64,000 bases of DNA from Adineta ricciae. Taxonomy: Eukaryota > Rotifera > Eurotatoria > Adinetida > Adinetidae. The stretch lies in contig CAJNOJ010000175.1 of NCBI GenBank assembly GCA_905250025.1, positions 1-64,000 of the forward strand, written 5' to 3'. How positions within the stretch are numbered: position 1 is the stretch's first letter; each line of letters begins with the position of its first letter. Of the stretch, positions 1 to 11,900 are shown piece after piece. A model generated the notes under the pieces. That model was not told the origin of the DNA. It searched no databases and worked only from the letters and a program-made list of their open reading frames with translations. Position numbers and translations under genes: made by a program.

Positions 1-847
1 TCGGTGTCACTCCCAACTATTGAGAAACAACAAAAGATGTTGAATTGTAAGAATAATTTCGATCATTTACTTTTTCGATATCTTTCCTATCTTTGAACCG
101 ACTGTAGAGCAGAAGAATGACATAGGGAATGGATAAGTAGAACATTCAAGGGAACTGTTAATCAATTTACTGCTCTACATGAACTATTAAAATATGTTTT
201 ATGTGTTATTTAGACACAATGATACTTGGCTTTTATATTTGAGATAATTAAGAAACCTTTTGTGTTGTCAAAGCCTAATTTTGATGTATTTCTAAATATT
301 GTAGTGCACATCAATGATTCAATTTAGAGAATAGTGATGAGGCACAAAATACATGTTTGTGATAACAGTTAGGTTTCTCGTTTGGTTGTGTTGGTAAGAA
401 AAACAGTACAGTTGCTTCAAAATGCCATCGAAATTTATTAACTATGTCTTTCCAATTCTGAGCGTATTTTCTTCATTTTCAACACAAATGCTAAAGCCCT
501 GGAATCAATCATCACTAGTAATGTATGTTTTATATTAACTATAGCAAGCATTTTTGTGTCTTCCTGTTAAAGTTCTACTGAGGAAAATCCGATTGAAACG
601 ATGGGAGCTTGATAGGAAATACCCTCATGTTCAAAGATCATGGGTCCATAATATTTAATATATTCAACTGCTCAAAACTTGTTTCACGATTAATTGACGC
701 TTACATTCCGTCCATCTGTTACAGATTCCGATAGTTCGAGACACAGTTAATGTACACCTACAGAATATGCTGAACAAGATCTTTTTATTTCTGTGAAATG
801 CTTGGGTATATATCTTTTTCTCAGGGATAGGAAGGAACATGTGTTTG
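1..847. other. Left-edge non-coding stretch
   Basis: AT-rich sequence downstream of the minus-strand TMEM256-like gene. A short plus-strand reading frame from the ATG at 422 starts with a hydrophobic segment but closes after about 37 codons, and no convincing second exon follows. I see no supported gene, RNA or repeat here. Confidence 0.5.
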
Positions 848-1435
848 TTAAAGTATAAAAATAGACAACCATCCTGCTAGAAGAAGAAGTCCACCGTATG
901 GGGTAATACGACGGTATCGTGCATCGTTTTGAATAGCATGATAATACATAGGACCACAAAATAAAGTTATACCACTGATCAATAATGAACCAGTAATCAC
1001 CGGGCGACTGACTAATGGTAAACCAAGTAAAGCAACTGAATGAAGCAGGTGATAAGTTTGCGCCAATTGAAATAACTAAATAAATACTATAAAAAAAGAA
1101 TAATGAACCTTTTCCGAACATACGCGACGAAGTTCTTCAGATGTACTGTCCTTCATTGTATGAGCTCCGTACACACCTAAACATATCGCCACAGTACCAG
1201 ACAAGCCAGCGCAGCGAACAAAGTTCTTCGCTGTTGGTGATAGAAGTACGCCTGTTAATGAAACAGGTGTCACGGGAGGCGGTGGTGGTGGTGATGGTGT
1301 TGGTGGAAGTGGTTTGATTCTAAATGAAGTCATTTGGAAATCTCCATGAAAGTAACGAAACAAAAATGCTAACCCAATCGATTTTAGGAGGCCATCAGTC
1401 CATCGGCTGATATCTCGAATAATTGCTACGTCCAT
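848..1435 (-). CDS. TMEM256: TMEM256 (DUF423) family membrane protein
   Basis: Two exons, 1124-1435 and 848-1075, joined over a 48-bp intron whose donor reads GTATGT. The joined protein is 179 residues. The family hallmark GAH sits near residue 90, followed by a charged stretch and the YHLLHSVALLGLP block at the start of exon 2, then further hydrophobic helices to the stop. TMEM256 proteins are small four-helix membrane proteins of unclear function, about 113 residues in vertebrates. This one has an extra N-terminal 60 or so residues with a proline run (about residues 43-55). Met35 is a possible alternative start and would shorten the protein to about 145 residues. Family assignment is firm; the start is uncertain. 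Confidence 0.8.
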
Positions 1436-1589
1436 CGATGTATAGAAACGATCTATAAAACAGTTCGAACATAGTACACAAACATACACTTTCGATCGAT
1501 CGTTTATATTTTCATAAATAGAATCAAATAATGAATGAACAAAAAAAAAACAATACATATCATGTATAGATTCAAACGAGTGTTCATTA

Positions 1590-4500
1590 TTATTGTCGAC
1601 GTCGTGCTGCTTTCCATTGTTCGATGGTTTGTTTCAACTCTGGTTGAGGAATCACGTCTTGCATACGTAATGGATTTCGATTGAATGGATCGATTTGATC
1701 ACTCAGAAGATGCCGAGCAATCGTTGCGCGGTCAACAATTTGGCGCGAACTTGGTAACATCACTGGATCAGTCATAAGAGTGCTCGTAATCGGATCGAGA
1801 TATTCATCCGGTGCGTCGTCATACACAGCATCATCTTCTTTTTGTTGTGCGGCAACATCTTTGATGTGTTGACCAAGTTTGATAAAAGCTTCGACTCGTT
1901 CAGGTGGATGACGAATTTTTTCGAGTACTTCAACAGCTTGAGGAAACAATTGCTCGTTATACGACCTATGAAACGAAACAGATTTGTTTTCGAGTGTATG
2001 TTGATCTTTTTTTCTCTTACATTCCATCCACACAAACAGCTGCACAAAATTCTTCGCGTTCGGCAAAATTTAAGTAAATGTCCGTCACTTTGGCGACTAA
2101 TTTTTGTGGATCGAACTGATATTCATTGAAATCGCGTACTTTTAGATTTCGTCGTTTCGGTCCGACCTATGCAGATCAAATGTTTGAATAATTTCAAATG
2201 AGACGAAAAACAAAACTACGAACTAAATGCTGCAGAAAATAGTTCAACATCGAAGCCAGACGTTCACAAATTGCTGGATTGCAAAAGATTGACTGAATAT
2301 CACGTGTAATCATATCAAGAATAGTTAACTAAAGAGGCGAAATTATCAAAATTGGATACAGGTCGTTTTTTTTCTCTCGACTTACAGTTTTGATTCCCAT
2401 AAAGTTTGTATATCGAGCTATTTGACCTGTATGTCGAAATGTATTCTCGAGATCTTGTCTCTGTTGATCTGGAAGACTTGCCCATTCGCCACGATCCATC
2501 GCTTCTTGATTCTCCCTCAAACGAGCCATGTGCTGCAAACAAGAGACAACAGTTTTCCAAAGCAATTATATTTAACTTTACCGATAATGCTTCGTCTAGT
2601 AGGTAGTTAGCATCGTTCATTAATAAACTTATGAAACGAAGAAAGAGCGGAGCTTCTGCATCATCGATATGTTCCTCAGCATACTCTGCAAGTTTCTGAA
2701 GAAAAGGATCAAGTGAATAATCATCAATAATCAGTTTTGGACGAGAACATACTTTCACTTGTTCACGATGTTTATCGAATTTCCAAAGATATTCGAGGAT
2801 TTCGTACATAGGTCGACGATAATTGAATTTCTGTTCGAATGCAACTGCCTGTCCAGTTAATTCAATTGAAACAAAAACATCGAGAAGAACACGTGGCAAG
2901 TGTTCGATCAATGGATGATTCGTGAAAATTGATTCTGCAAAGGAACTAATCACCAAAGAACAAAAAATCTTCAGTTTCGCTAAATAACAAAACAAACCTG
3001 TTCAATGTTCGACCGCTACCGTGTTGCTTGTTAGGAAGAATAGCTTCGAATGCTTCGGCCAGTGCAGCACGTAAGTGTGGATTGTGTAGACGACTTGCAT
3101 CACCCATAAATACCAAGACCAAAGTAACATATTCATTAACATGTGCAAGTGACTTGAGAAAAACAAGAAATATTATTCAAAACTCAACGATTAACAACTA
3201 AAATGTTTACTTCGAACAATTGCACATTGAATCTGCTTAGAAATGTTAAGTAATTCGTGATGTTCTCCATAATAAATTCCGGAATAAAGCTCAGTTGTCG
3301 ATTGGGCTTTGATAGTAGCGGTAATTCTTTAATCGGACGTAATTCCTCCGCACTTTCCGGATGATCGCATGCTGCAAGATGAACAAGCCATGAACATGTC
3401 GCAGTAAACAACGCATTTGATAGTTCCAATAAGCGAGGTTCATTTAGTACAGTTTTTATGTTGAGAAAAGCCGTCATACCTGAAACAAATACATCAGTCA
3501 AATTATTTTGGTGTTCAAGTTAAAGAGATCTCATTACCTTTTTCCATTGCACTTTCTAATCTTTGTGCACCTTCATGGCTCGCTCCATGTAATCGAATTG
3601 CATTGTTGTACGCATGTTGAACACGTGATAACTCTTCATTGATCTGAGAAAACCAAATATCAACGAGGCTACAGCTGAAACGAAGTTTTTACCTTTAGTA
3701 AAGTCCGATGAAGTCTTTGAACTGAACATGAATAACTTAGATGAGACATGAAGAAGATTTCAGTAATGAAATTAAATGTAATTGGACTAGTTTTTTCCGG
3801 AAGATTATCTTCATCACGAACGATCAATGGTGTATCCTTATGAAGATCTAACGAACAGAAACGAAGTTTAGAAGAAAGTGATATTTGATTGCATACTATA
3901 CCTTTTAAATGTACATTGTCATTTTCACTAATTGCATAGATAGGATTGATCTTTAATAATTTCGGCGAATAAGGTTCACAAAACGGTCCAGCAAGATTTA
4001 ACAGCACAATATTCAAATTTAGTAGAAACCCATCACTAGCGTATACATAAGCAGTTAATGGATTATGTGATGCCCATTCTTTGTTTTTGCCTAAAAGAAA
4101 ACCAAGTTTCAGCTGTAGACTTGCAGGAAACAAAATACCTCGATTCTGAAATAAACAATCGCCAATCCATTTTAATACATCATTACGTGCATCGGCACTT
4201 TTGACAAATGCCCGAAACACTTGCGATAGATATTCTTGATATCTTCTCATTGGCTAAAATGGCTCGTAATGAAATCAACTAGAGAGTATATTGGATTCAA
4301 TCTTACCTCCCACATGGTTCCAGCAGTTAGTTCAACATCACGCTCAGTCATTACTTTCGGTTTTTCAAAGAATAAATAAGGTTTGTCAGGTGTTGATGGT
4401 AGACATGATTTGGAAACAAGAGTACCAACTATTGTATCTTCAAAAGCTCGACCGCTAGTATTTCCTGTTCCGAGCGGATTTCGAAATGGACGGTTCGATG

Positions 4501-5430
4501 ATGTTTTCGGATCAGATAATCGAAACAGAAGCTAAACAGAATCGAATGAATGTAAATCATTGTCAACAAATATCTCACTCACTCGAACAAGTATTCCCCA
4601 TTTTGCTAGATGAGTCAATATTCCAATGTATGAAAACAATTCCGTTGAGTAATAATAGAGCGGTTTAATCGCTATATACATATGACGAAAGACCGATTCA
4701 TAGAGATTTTCCATTTCATCAGTAGACGTCGATGATAATACATCATTGTTAATACAATCTGTATACTCGTGTATCGATGGATTTTCTAAATTGTTTCAAA
4801 TAGAGACAATAAAATAGCTGAGTTCGAGTCTTACCTTGGCCATCAAGTAACAAATCTAACCATTGTTTTGATAAATCTTGCCTATCGTAAAGATCCGGTA
4901 AAGAAATTGCTGTTTTACTATGATTGACAAATAATTGCTTAATCTCATCAAGGACTGATTGAAAACGCTCCTATTTTGTAAACAAAGTTCATATGCATGA
5001 CTATGTTGAAAAGACGAATGCTTACTCGTTGTCGAAGTAATCTTTGGTAACATGCAGATAAGTATATCAAACATCGCGTTTCTACGATTACACTTTCATC
5101 CGTTCGACTTGTTGACTTTTTTGTTGTTGCTGACGATGACGATGACGTTAACAATTGACTGACTGGATCGGTCATTCGTAAACGTTCGAACAGAGCTTGG
5201 TCTACTAGATTTTTGTCCCAGTGTTCGGGTTGTTCATTCGCTAATTCCGCAAGATAAATTAGTGTTGATGAGGGTTGTTCGTTGACTGTACAAAGAAGAA
5301 CATATTCAAGTACATCTTGATAGATATTCGATATTATTGAAGGATTGTCAGCAATTGAAGAAGGTTTTGAAGACGAAGTTGAATATGGGCTCGATGATGA
5401 GTCCGAGAGAATTAGAAAGGGATTCGACAT
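1590..5430 (-). CDS. UBE4A: Ubiquitin conjugation factor E4 (UBE4A/Ufd2 type)
   Basis: Fifteen exons splice in frame to 1,028 residues, close to the roughly 1,060 of animal UBE4A. Exons on the minus strand: 5026-5430, 4835-4970, 4583-4785, 4307-4531, 3902-4253, 3693-3847, 3538-3643, 3211-3479, 2998-3152, 2753-2945, 2582-2695, 2386-2532, 2224-2328, 2021-2166, 1590-1965. The C-terminal U-box (last 75 residues) carries [12 protein letters not shown] and DPFNRNPL, and the Ufd2 core ahead of it contains a recognisable LVGPK block. STLM and IARHLLSDQ in the U-box favour UBE4A over UBE4B. E4 enzymes extend ubiquitin chains on substrates handed over by p97/VCP, in cytosol and nucleus. One donor (exon ending 2224) is the weaker GTTCGT; all others are near consensus. 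Confidence 0.93.
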
Positions 5431-5736
5431 GATGAAAAATCAATAAATAATAATGCTAAGCGGACGAGACGTTGCGATGAATTGTAGGAAAAGGAGAAAA
5501 TAGAGTAAAACAGAACACGTTGTTTCATTTGTCCTTCTCAACTTTCTATCAGGCGACGAACACTCATGCAGTCATTTAGAATATAGATGTCACTGATTTA
5601 TTAGTATATCAATAATTGATTTCATGCGACAAGATACGCTTTATTATATTGTTTGCAAATAGAAATTTATTTTTACGAGACAACAAAGGAAAAAATATTT
5701 ATCATAGATGTGTTGAGCAGACGGGACAGTATAGTG
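5431..5736. other. Spacer between UBE4A start and ATAT1 end
   Basis: About 300 bp of AT-rich DNA holding the UBE4A 5' region and the ATAT1 3' region. On the minus strand an acceptor-like CGCTTAG lies 26 bp upstream of the UBE4A ATG. Nothing else seen. Confidence 0.5.
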
Positions 5737-7020
5737 TCACTGAGGTATACCGAAAATTCTCCAAGTAGATGAGGAAGAGTTCGTTGTTCGTTGTTGAGAT
5801 TGATTCGTAGTGGATTTCGTTAGTGATGTGTGTTGGTTCGAACTAAATAGAAATGAATAGATTGGTTGATTTTTGGAGAGAATACTCTTACTGGTTTTGG
5901 TTAAACACTTGAGAATATGAGCGAGGAGTGTATTTTGCTGATTGAGCTAGTATTTTAGAATAGTTGATTCGACAGAAAGACAACAGAGATATTTACCATT
6001 ATGTTTTATTTCTTGTACAGCTGCATTTTGATTGAAGTGCCGGTCATAGGATGTCGAATAGTATGATACTGGTTCACGTTTATCGAACAAGCGATTTTCA
6101 TCAACGAGTCTTTTCAAACGTTCATTTCTCTCTTGACTTGATGAGTGTTGTCTTTGTGAGGGTACTAACCAAGATGTAGATGATTGAACTGGCTCTTTGA
6201 GAGACGAGCTTTTCTCTTTGGAATTTGCATCGACTGATTGAGTGAAAAATCCTTGATAAACAACAAAGTTGTTAACCAGATGGATAGGTGAGGAGAGATT
6301 GTAATGTTTATGAAGAAATGCTAAACATTTGTTCGATGGACGATCCACCGGTAGTTCGTGTGGAACACATTTTTCAAACTAAATTCAGTCTCAAAGATTC
6401 GTCAACATCAAGAACAAACGTATTGTTGTTCACTTACACTGAGCATAGTGTCGAATAATTTTTTACCATATCCTAATCTCTGTTTGCTTTCATGAACATA
6501 AAAGTCTAGGACACACAATGGCGTTCGTTCGTATACTTGACCATTCGTGTCGTAAATATACAGATGTTTTGGGCCAACTTTTAAAATGCCAACAACTGAA
6601 CCCTTGTTGCTAGAAGATGAGAAACTATGATAACTTTGATTTTTGCAAGAGAGCTATACTTGTTATCGTCGGATTTCTTTATGATATATAAATGATGATC
6701 GGACATGCGTAATTTACGTGCTGTGGTTATCGGACCGTATAATCCCTGTGCCTATGTGGTTAAAATAACGAAAAAACTGTGTTGAAAATTAGTTTCAACT
6801 GGTTTTACTTTAAATGAAGCGTCACCCATTGCATCAATAATCGACGTAAGTTTTTCCAGAGCACTGCAAAACAATTCGATTGCGATGAAAGAAGTGAGGA
6901 CAACAATTGACGTACTCACAGTATTCGAATAGATTCACCTGGATTGAGAACTCGATAATCTCCATTGATTATTGTCAATTCAAGAGGTAAAACTTGATTT
7001 ATATCAAATGGAAATTCCAT
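5737..7020 (-). CDS. ATAT1: Alpha-tubulin N-acetyltransferase
   Basis: Seven exons splice to 320 residues: 6920-7020, 6809-6863, 6660-6751, 6438-6609, 5997-6378, 5842-5946 split by an intron at 5893-5945 (exons 5946-5997 side and 5892 side), and the last exon to the stop at 5737. More exactly the 3' exons are 5997-6378, 5892-5946 and 5737-5842. The MEC-17/ATAT1 GNAT fold is clear: GSVVGILKVG, LCVLDFYVHES, the acetyl-CoA loop QRLGYGKKLF, then VDRPSNKCLAFL and the FVVYQGFF block. ATAT1 acetylates Lys40 of alpha-tubulin inside the microtubule lumen and marks stable microtubules such as cilia. The tail after about residue 210 is low-complexity Ser/Gln-rich and ends in a short STWRIFG motif. The assignment is firm; the last two small exons are inferred from splice sites and frame. 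Confidence 0.92.
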
Positions 7021-8902
7021 CGTATTTCTTTACGAAACTTTACTACATTCTCATACTCTTGTAGCCATTACACTTGTCATTCTTCCGAACGACATCCTCT
7101 GTTATTGTTTCTTTCCAATGAAATTAAAGACTATTACAACGAAATCAGCACTCTATGTCGTGTTTCATTTGGTCTTATTGTATTGTACTCGGGGAAAATA
7201 TAAATAGTTCAGATATAATTTGTGGTTGAATCATTTTCCTTCAGTTTTGAATTTTGGCATCAACTGCATAGCAGTTGTCATGTTGTTAGGTATATCATTG
7301 ATTAGGTTGAAAAATAACTGATTGCATTTGAAAATTCATCATTGTACAGTATGTAGTGAATCTTATGAAATTTTACATAGATTGTGTGTCTAAATGTGAT
7401 ATCATTTTAGGGAATCACTGAATATACATGATCGACTACAATTTAAGATACTTTTAAAGCTCGTGGAAATGTCAATATTTTGTACACAGGTCTCATGTTG
7501 TTGAATGTTTGTTTCTGATAGCTTACATTAAAAACAAGATAGAGATTCATGATCCTTTTGATGTTTAAAAAGGAGAAATGCATTAAAACACGTGTTTCGA
7601 ATAATGTTTAAAATTTATAGGACTTTTATGAAGAGTTTTTGCATCAGTACTATGATGGAGAATGCAGAAGCTTTCCATTGCATTAAATTAACGAACAACT
7701 TGAAGTGATCGAGCTGTTACTATGAAACTAGGAATCGTTATCCATTAAATCTACTTACTAATAATTCTATTGAAGGACGACGAGGATACGCTTCACATTA
7801 TTGAAATTGTATATAAAGTGGATAAATTATAAAAATCATGAGATTTTTCCAGTGCATTTTGAAGTATTAGAATTATACTCATTCAGTAAACTATCTATGT
7901 AATAATTCTTTGAATGACATCCAAGACAAAGAGATTATTATTCGTAACATATCTTCGGATGTTTAACCTACCTTTCATTAATCTTTTCACTGTGAATACC
8001 TTTTTATAACAAATATTTATCGGATATATCAGTAAATTACACACGGTTTTTTATTCTATACAAACAAAATGTTACAATCAATAAGCGAATTTGATTCGTG
8101 GCTGTTGCCGTTGTATATTGGTTCTCGTTGCATTGGAGATACCGTTATTATTAAGTAGGTATATGACTTGTATTGTCTAAAAACAAAAAGACAGACGTCG
8201 AAATGAAGAAAGACCGAGTCATTCACTATGTGACTTCGTATTGAATCTACAGAAGATCGTGTCCCATTATCTGTGATCTAATTATTTTGAAGACTTAAAG
8301 TAGTAAGTATCTGTGGAAACATTTGTAAAACCTGTGTATTGTCCATTGATTGACAATATCTCATTGCTCCCGAAAGTTAAGTATACCCATGAGATGACAA
8401 AATAATTCTAATAGTGTTAAACCTTAATTCAAAAGGGTATTCCAGACACCGTACAAGTGTAACTATTCTATGTGAATTTTTATTAGACTTGTCATCATCT
8501 CAAATATGTTCTTGATCTGTTTATCTTTTTACAAAAAAAGATCGATCGTTTCTCTAACAGTTTTTATATAAAAAAGTTACCCTATGAATTGATCTTAACT
8601 CATCATATCCAACAGGAATGTGTTATTTCATTCAAACTTTGAATATTAAAAATAGAACAAGAATATGATGACTGGTGTAATCTTTCTCTTCGTGCTCTCA
8701 GATTTTATTAACTATTTAAATACAATATTCACTAATACGCTTCCCTTTTTACATCAAAATAAGTTTTGTTATTTAACTCTACTATAGAGTATTTACAGTC
8801 TGTTCTGCCTTGTGTGGTACTTTTTTTTTAAAACATTTTACTATTTTTAGACACAAAGAAATGATCGGATAAGGATCTCTTTTGTTGTATCTGAAAAGTT
8901 AG
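7021..8902. other. Non-coding AT-rich region
   Basis: Nearly 1.9 kb with no reading frame or splice pattern that I can support on either strand. It separates the ATAT1 start from the end of the TRIM-LRR gene. No clear inverted repeats or satellite. It could hold regulatory DNA or the 3' untranslated end of the TRIM-LRR transcript. Confidence 0.45.
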
Positions 8903-11900
8903 TTAAACAAAGTTGCTTACTCTGTTCTGCCCCAATGCGTTGCTCAACTGTTGTGCTCCGTCATTTCCAATCTGATTATTAGAAAGATACAACTCCTTGA
9001 GTCCCTGGATAAAAATACAGAAATGAATAAAAATCAAAGTAAAAGTGCTTTTCTCGAAAATTAACTTGTCGTGCGTTATTATATCAGAACTCATCGTAAA
9101 TAACACATTTTTGAAGTGAAGTAAAACGACGAAAGCTCAATCTTCACAATAGATACTTGTTTATTCAAACAAAATAAATCCTCTATATTTCTGATACACG
9201 ATATTCTGTTTCTTAAGGGAATATATTCTACAATTCGTAACGTTCATCAACACACTGGACACTCATCGACCGAATAGATAACTTACTTGATTCTGAGTCA
9301 GCATAGCAGCGAGGTGTCGTGCGCCCTCATCCTTGATTTGATTTTCATGTAGATATAGATGTGTTAATGTCTATACATACAATTGAAAAATATAACCAAA
9401 GATGTTCACTGTCATTGTTAAAGGACCCTGTCGGATAAGGTGACCTATCCAAAATCTAAATACCAAGCACAGCATCTTGTAGAGCACTCCAAGGCGCATC
9501 GAATGGTGTATGATAAGTTGAGTTTTCGTGTAGTTAAGGGAAAGTTATGATCAATTTACTGCTGGAAAACTGGGGTCAAATTGAACATAAGTAGTGAAGC
9601 AGTATAGTTCTAGAAAAACACCTTGAAATAGATTTCTTATATACAGTTGTGTAGAGCTTCTCCTAGGCTACAAGTTGATATAGTCCACATATCTAACCAT
9701 AATAAATTTCAAAAGAAAACAGGGGCCCTTCAGACATTTTTTCATATAAGGCGATGATGATCAGCTCATTATAATTGATATTATTAATCTCAACAGAACT
9801 ACCCACGGCTCATAATTTCTGCAAAACTGCGCGTTAGTCAGGGCTAGAAAATGTACTATTTGGATGTGTTCCAGGATATGCGCATTATGGCTAGAATTAA
9901 GTTGCACTGGAGCGCTTCAACCGATTTTTGCACAAATTCTCAGGTTTTAGCGATTTATGTATCCATTTTCATTACTAAAACTCAATCCAAATTAAAAACA
10001 AGTATGATATTCGTGTTCAGCTCGAAAAACTGTACTATAAAAGTCAAGTTTCAGTCAATTACTTTCTCCTTGGAAAAACTACCTGAGGGGGACCTCAATC
10101 CAGTTCTTGGCGATATTTTCGATGTACTCCCCCTCAGGTAGGGTGTCNNNNNNNNNNNNTTCTGTGAAATACAAAATTCATCCATATATCAAAACAGAAA
10201 AGCAAAAACTCGCATACGCACTAATGAAATATTCTCAACTAATCCTTCACGATCTTCTATTTATTATTCGCTAATAAGACTAATTATAACAAGAATAAAT
10301 CACAAATAATCATTGTTTATCGATGAAAAACATTCTTCCAGTGATACGAGATAATTTCTCTTCTTGATGATTGAATTAATCAATGATTTATATTTATCAT
10401 TATGTAGATCTGCATCAAACAAAGTAGAGCCCTTTATGAAGAGAATCGAAGAAATATCGTATTTCTTTTACACAAAACTGATACTCTGATCAATCTTCGA
10501 CAAAATTTATTGAAAAATCTCAGCGTATGTTTTTAGGATTAATTCTCAATACATCGTACAAACTGTCGATATGATCTCAATTTCAAGCAACATCCGTCGA
10601 TTAGTTTGATAGACTATGACAGATAGTTCTTGCGTAAACAGAAGAATACTTCAAATTATGGAGAGCAATTTACCTGGTTTCTTATCAATGCTTCGGCAAG
10701 ATGCTGTGCTCCAGTATCTTTAATTTGGTTTACTTCCAAACCAAGGTGAGTTAACGTCTACAATGAAACGGTAGTATGGAGAGGGACGCATAAATACTGA
10801 ATGAAAATGATTAATGTTATTTATTTTCGAGAAAGTTGTTCTATTTCGTACATACGAGATAAGAACACTCTTTTGATTGGTTTGATAATACTTTCAAGAG
10901 TCATGAATATCAAGTTTAATGAACTTGGTGGAGAAGTAAAAACAAAAGGAGACATAAAGGAAAGTGTAAAATTGGAGGAAAAAGACAATATAATCATTTG
11001 AACAAGTAAAGAATCACTTGTTTTGTTACAATAAGAAATAATTTCACAAATTCACAATTAATCTCCTGATAAATTACTTAATTATCTTATAAACAATGTG
11101 TTTTACATGAAATGGTTTAATTAAATTTTCGTTATCGATATAAATACGATACTATGATGAAATGAAGATGAAAATTCAAATTAAAAACTATCTTATTCGT
11201 TCTCAGCACTTTTCTAATACATTACGTATCGATATAAATAATTTTATGTTAGTTGTTGTACTGAAAAGTATAAAGAAACAATCGATGAAACAAAAAGGAA
11301 ATTGAAAATTAAACATTTGTTTAATCGATTATTTCTGAAGCGATGTTGTGACTTTACATTAATATACGCAAAGTCTCAATCTGAGAAAGATTTGTATTTT
11401 ATTTAAACTTATTAGATAATCTTTTTCTAAATTGAAAAATGTTCTTCACTTTCAATTGTCTTATTCGATACAGTTCAAGATATATTTATAATTCAAAAAC
11501 TGACTATCAAAGATAATTACCTGATTAGTTCGAAGAACATTAGCTAAGTATTGCGCACCTGTGTCAGTAATTCCATTTTTAGAAAGTCCCAATTGAGTAA
11601 GTATCTATTCGTCAGAAAGATATAAGAAATTAAGTCGAAATTTAGNTTCTAAATTGAAAAATGTTCTTCACTTTCAATTGTCTTATTCGATACAGTTCAA
11701 GATATATTTATAATTCAAAAACTGACTATCAAAGATAATTACCTGATTAGTTCGAAGAACATTAGCTAAGTATTGCGCACCTGTGTCAGTAATTCCATTT
11801 TTAGAAAGTCCCAATTGAGTAAGTATCTATTCGTCAGAAAGATATAAGAAATTAAGTCGAAATTTAGATAAAAAGTATTTAATTTATAAATGAACTAGTT

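Noticed and set aside
422-540. Plus-strand ORF starting with a signal-like hydrophobic segment
   Set aside because: Only about 37 codons and no plausible second exon.
8840-8920. A further splice after the last LRR of the TRIM-LRR gene (donor GTAAGC at 8920)
   Set aside because: The nearest acceptor would give a 30-bp intron, shorter than any other here, and no further LRR appears downstream; the frame ends naturally at 8903.
9851-10141. 96-codon plus-strand open frame next to the N gap
   Set aside because: It overlaps the palindromic insert, has no recognisable domain and lies antisense within an intron.
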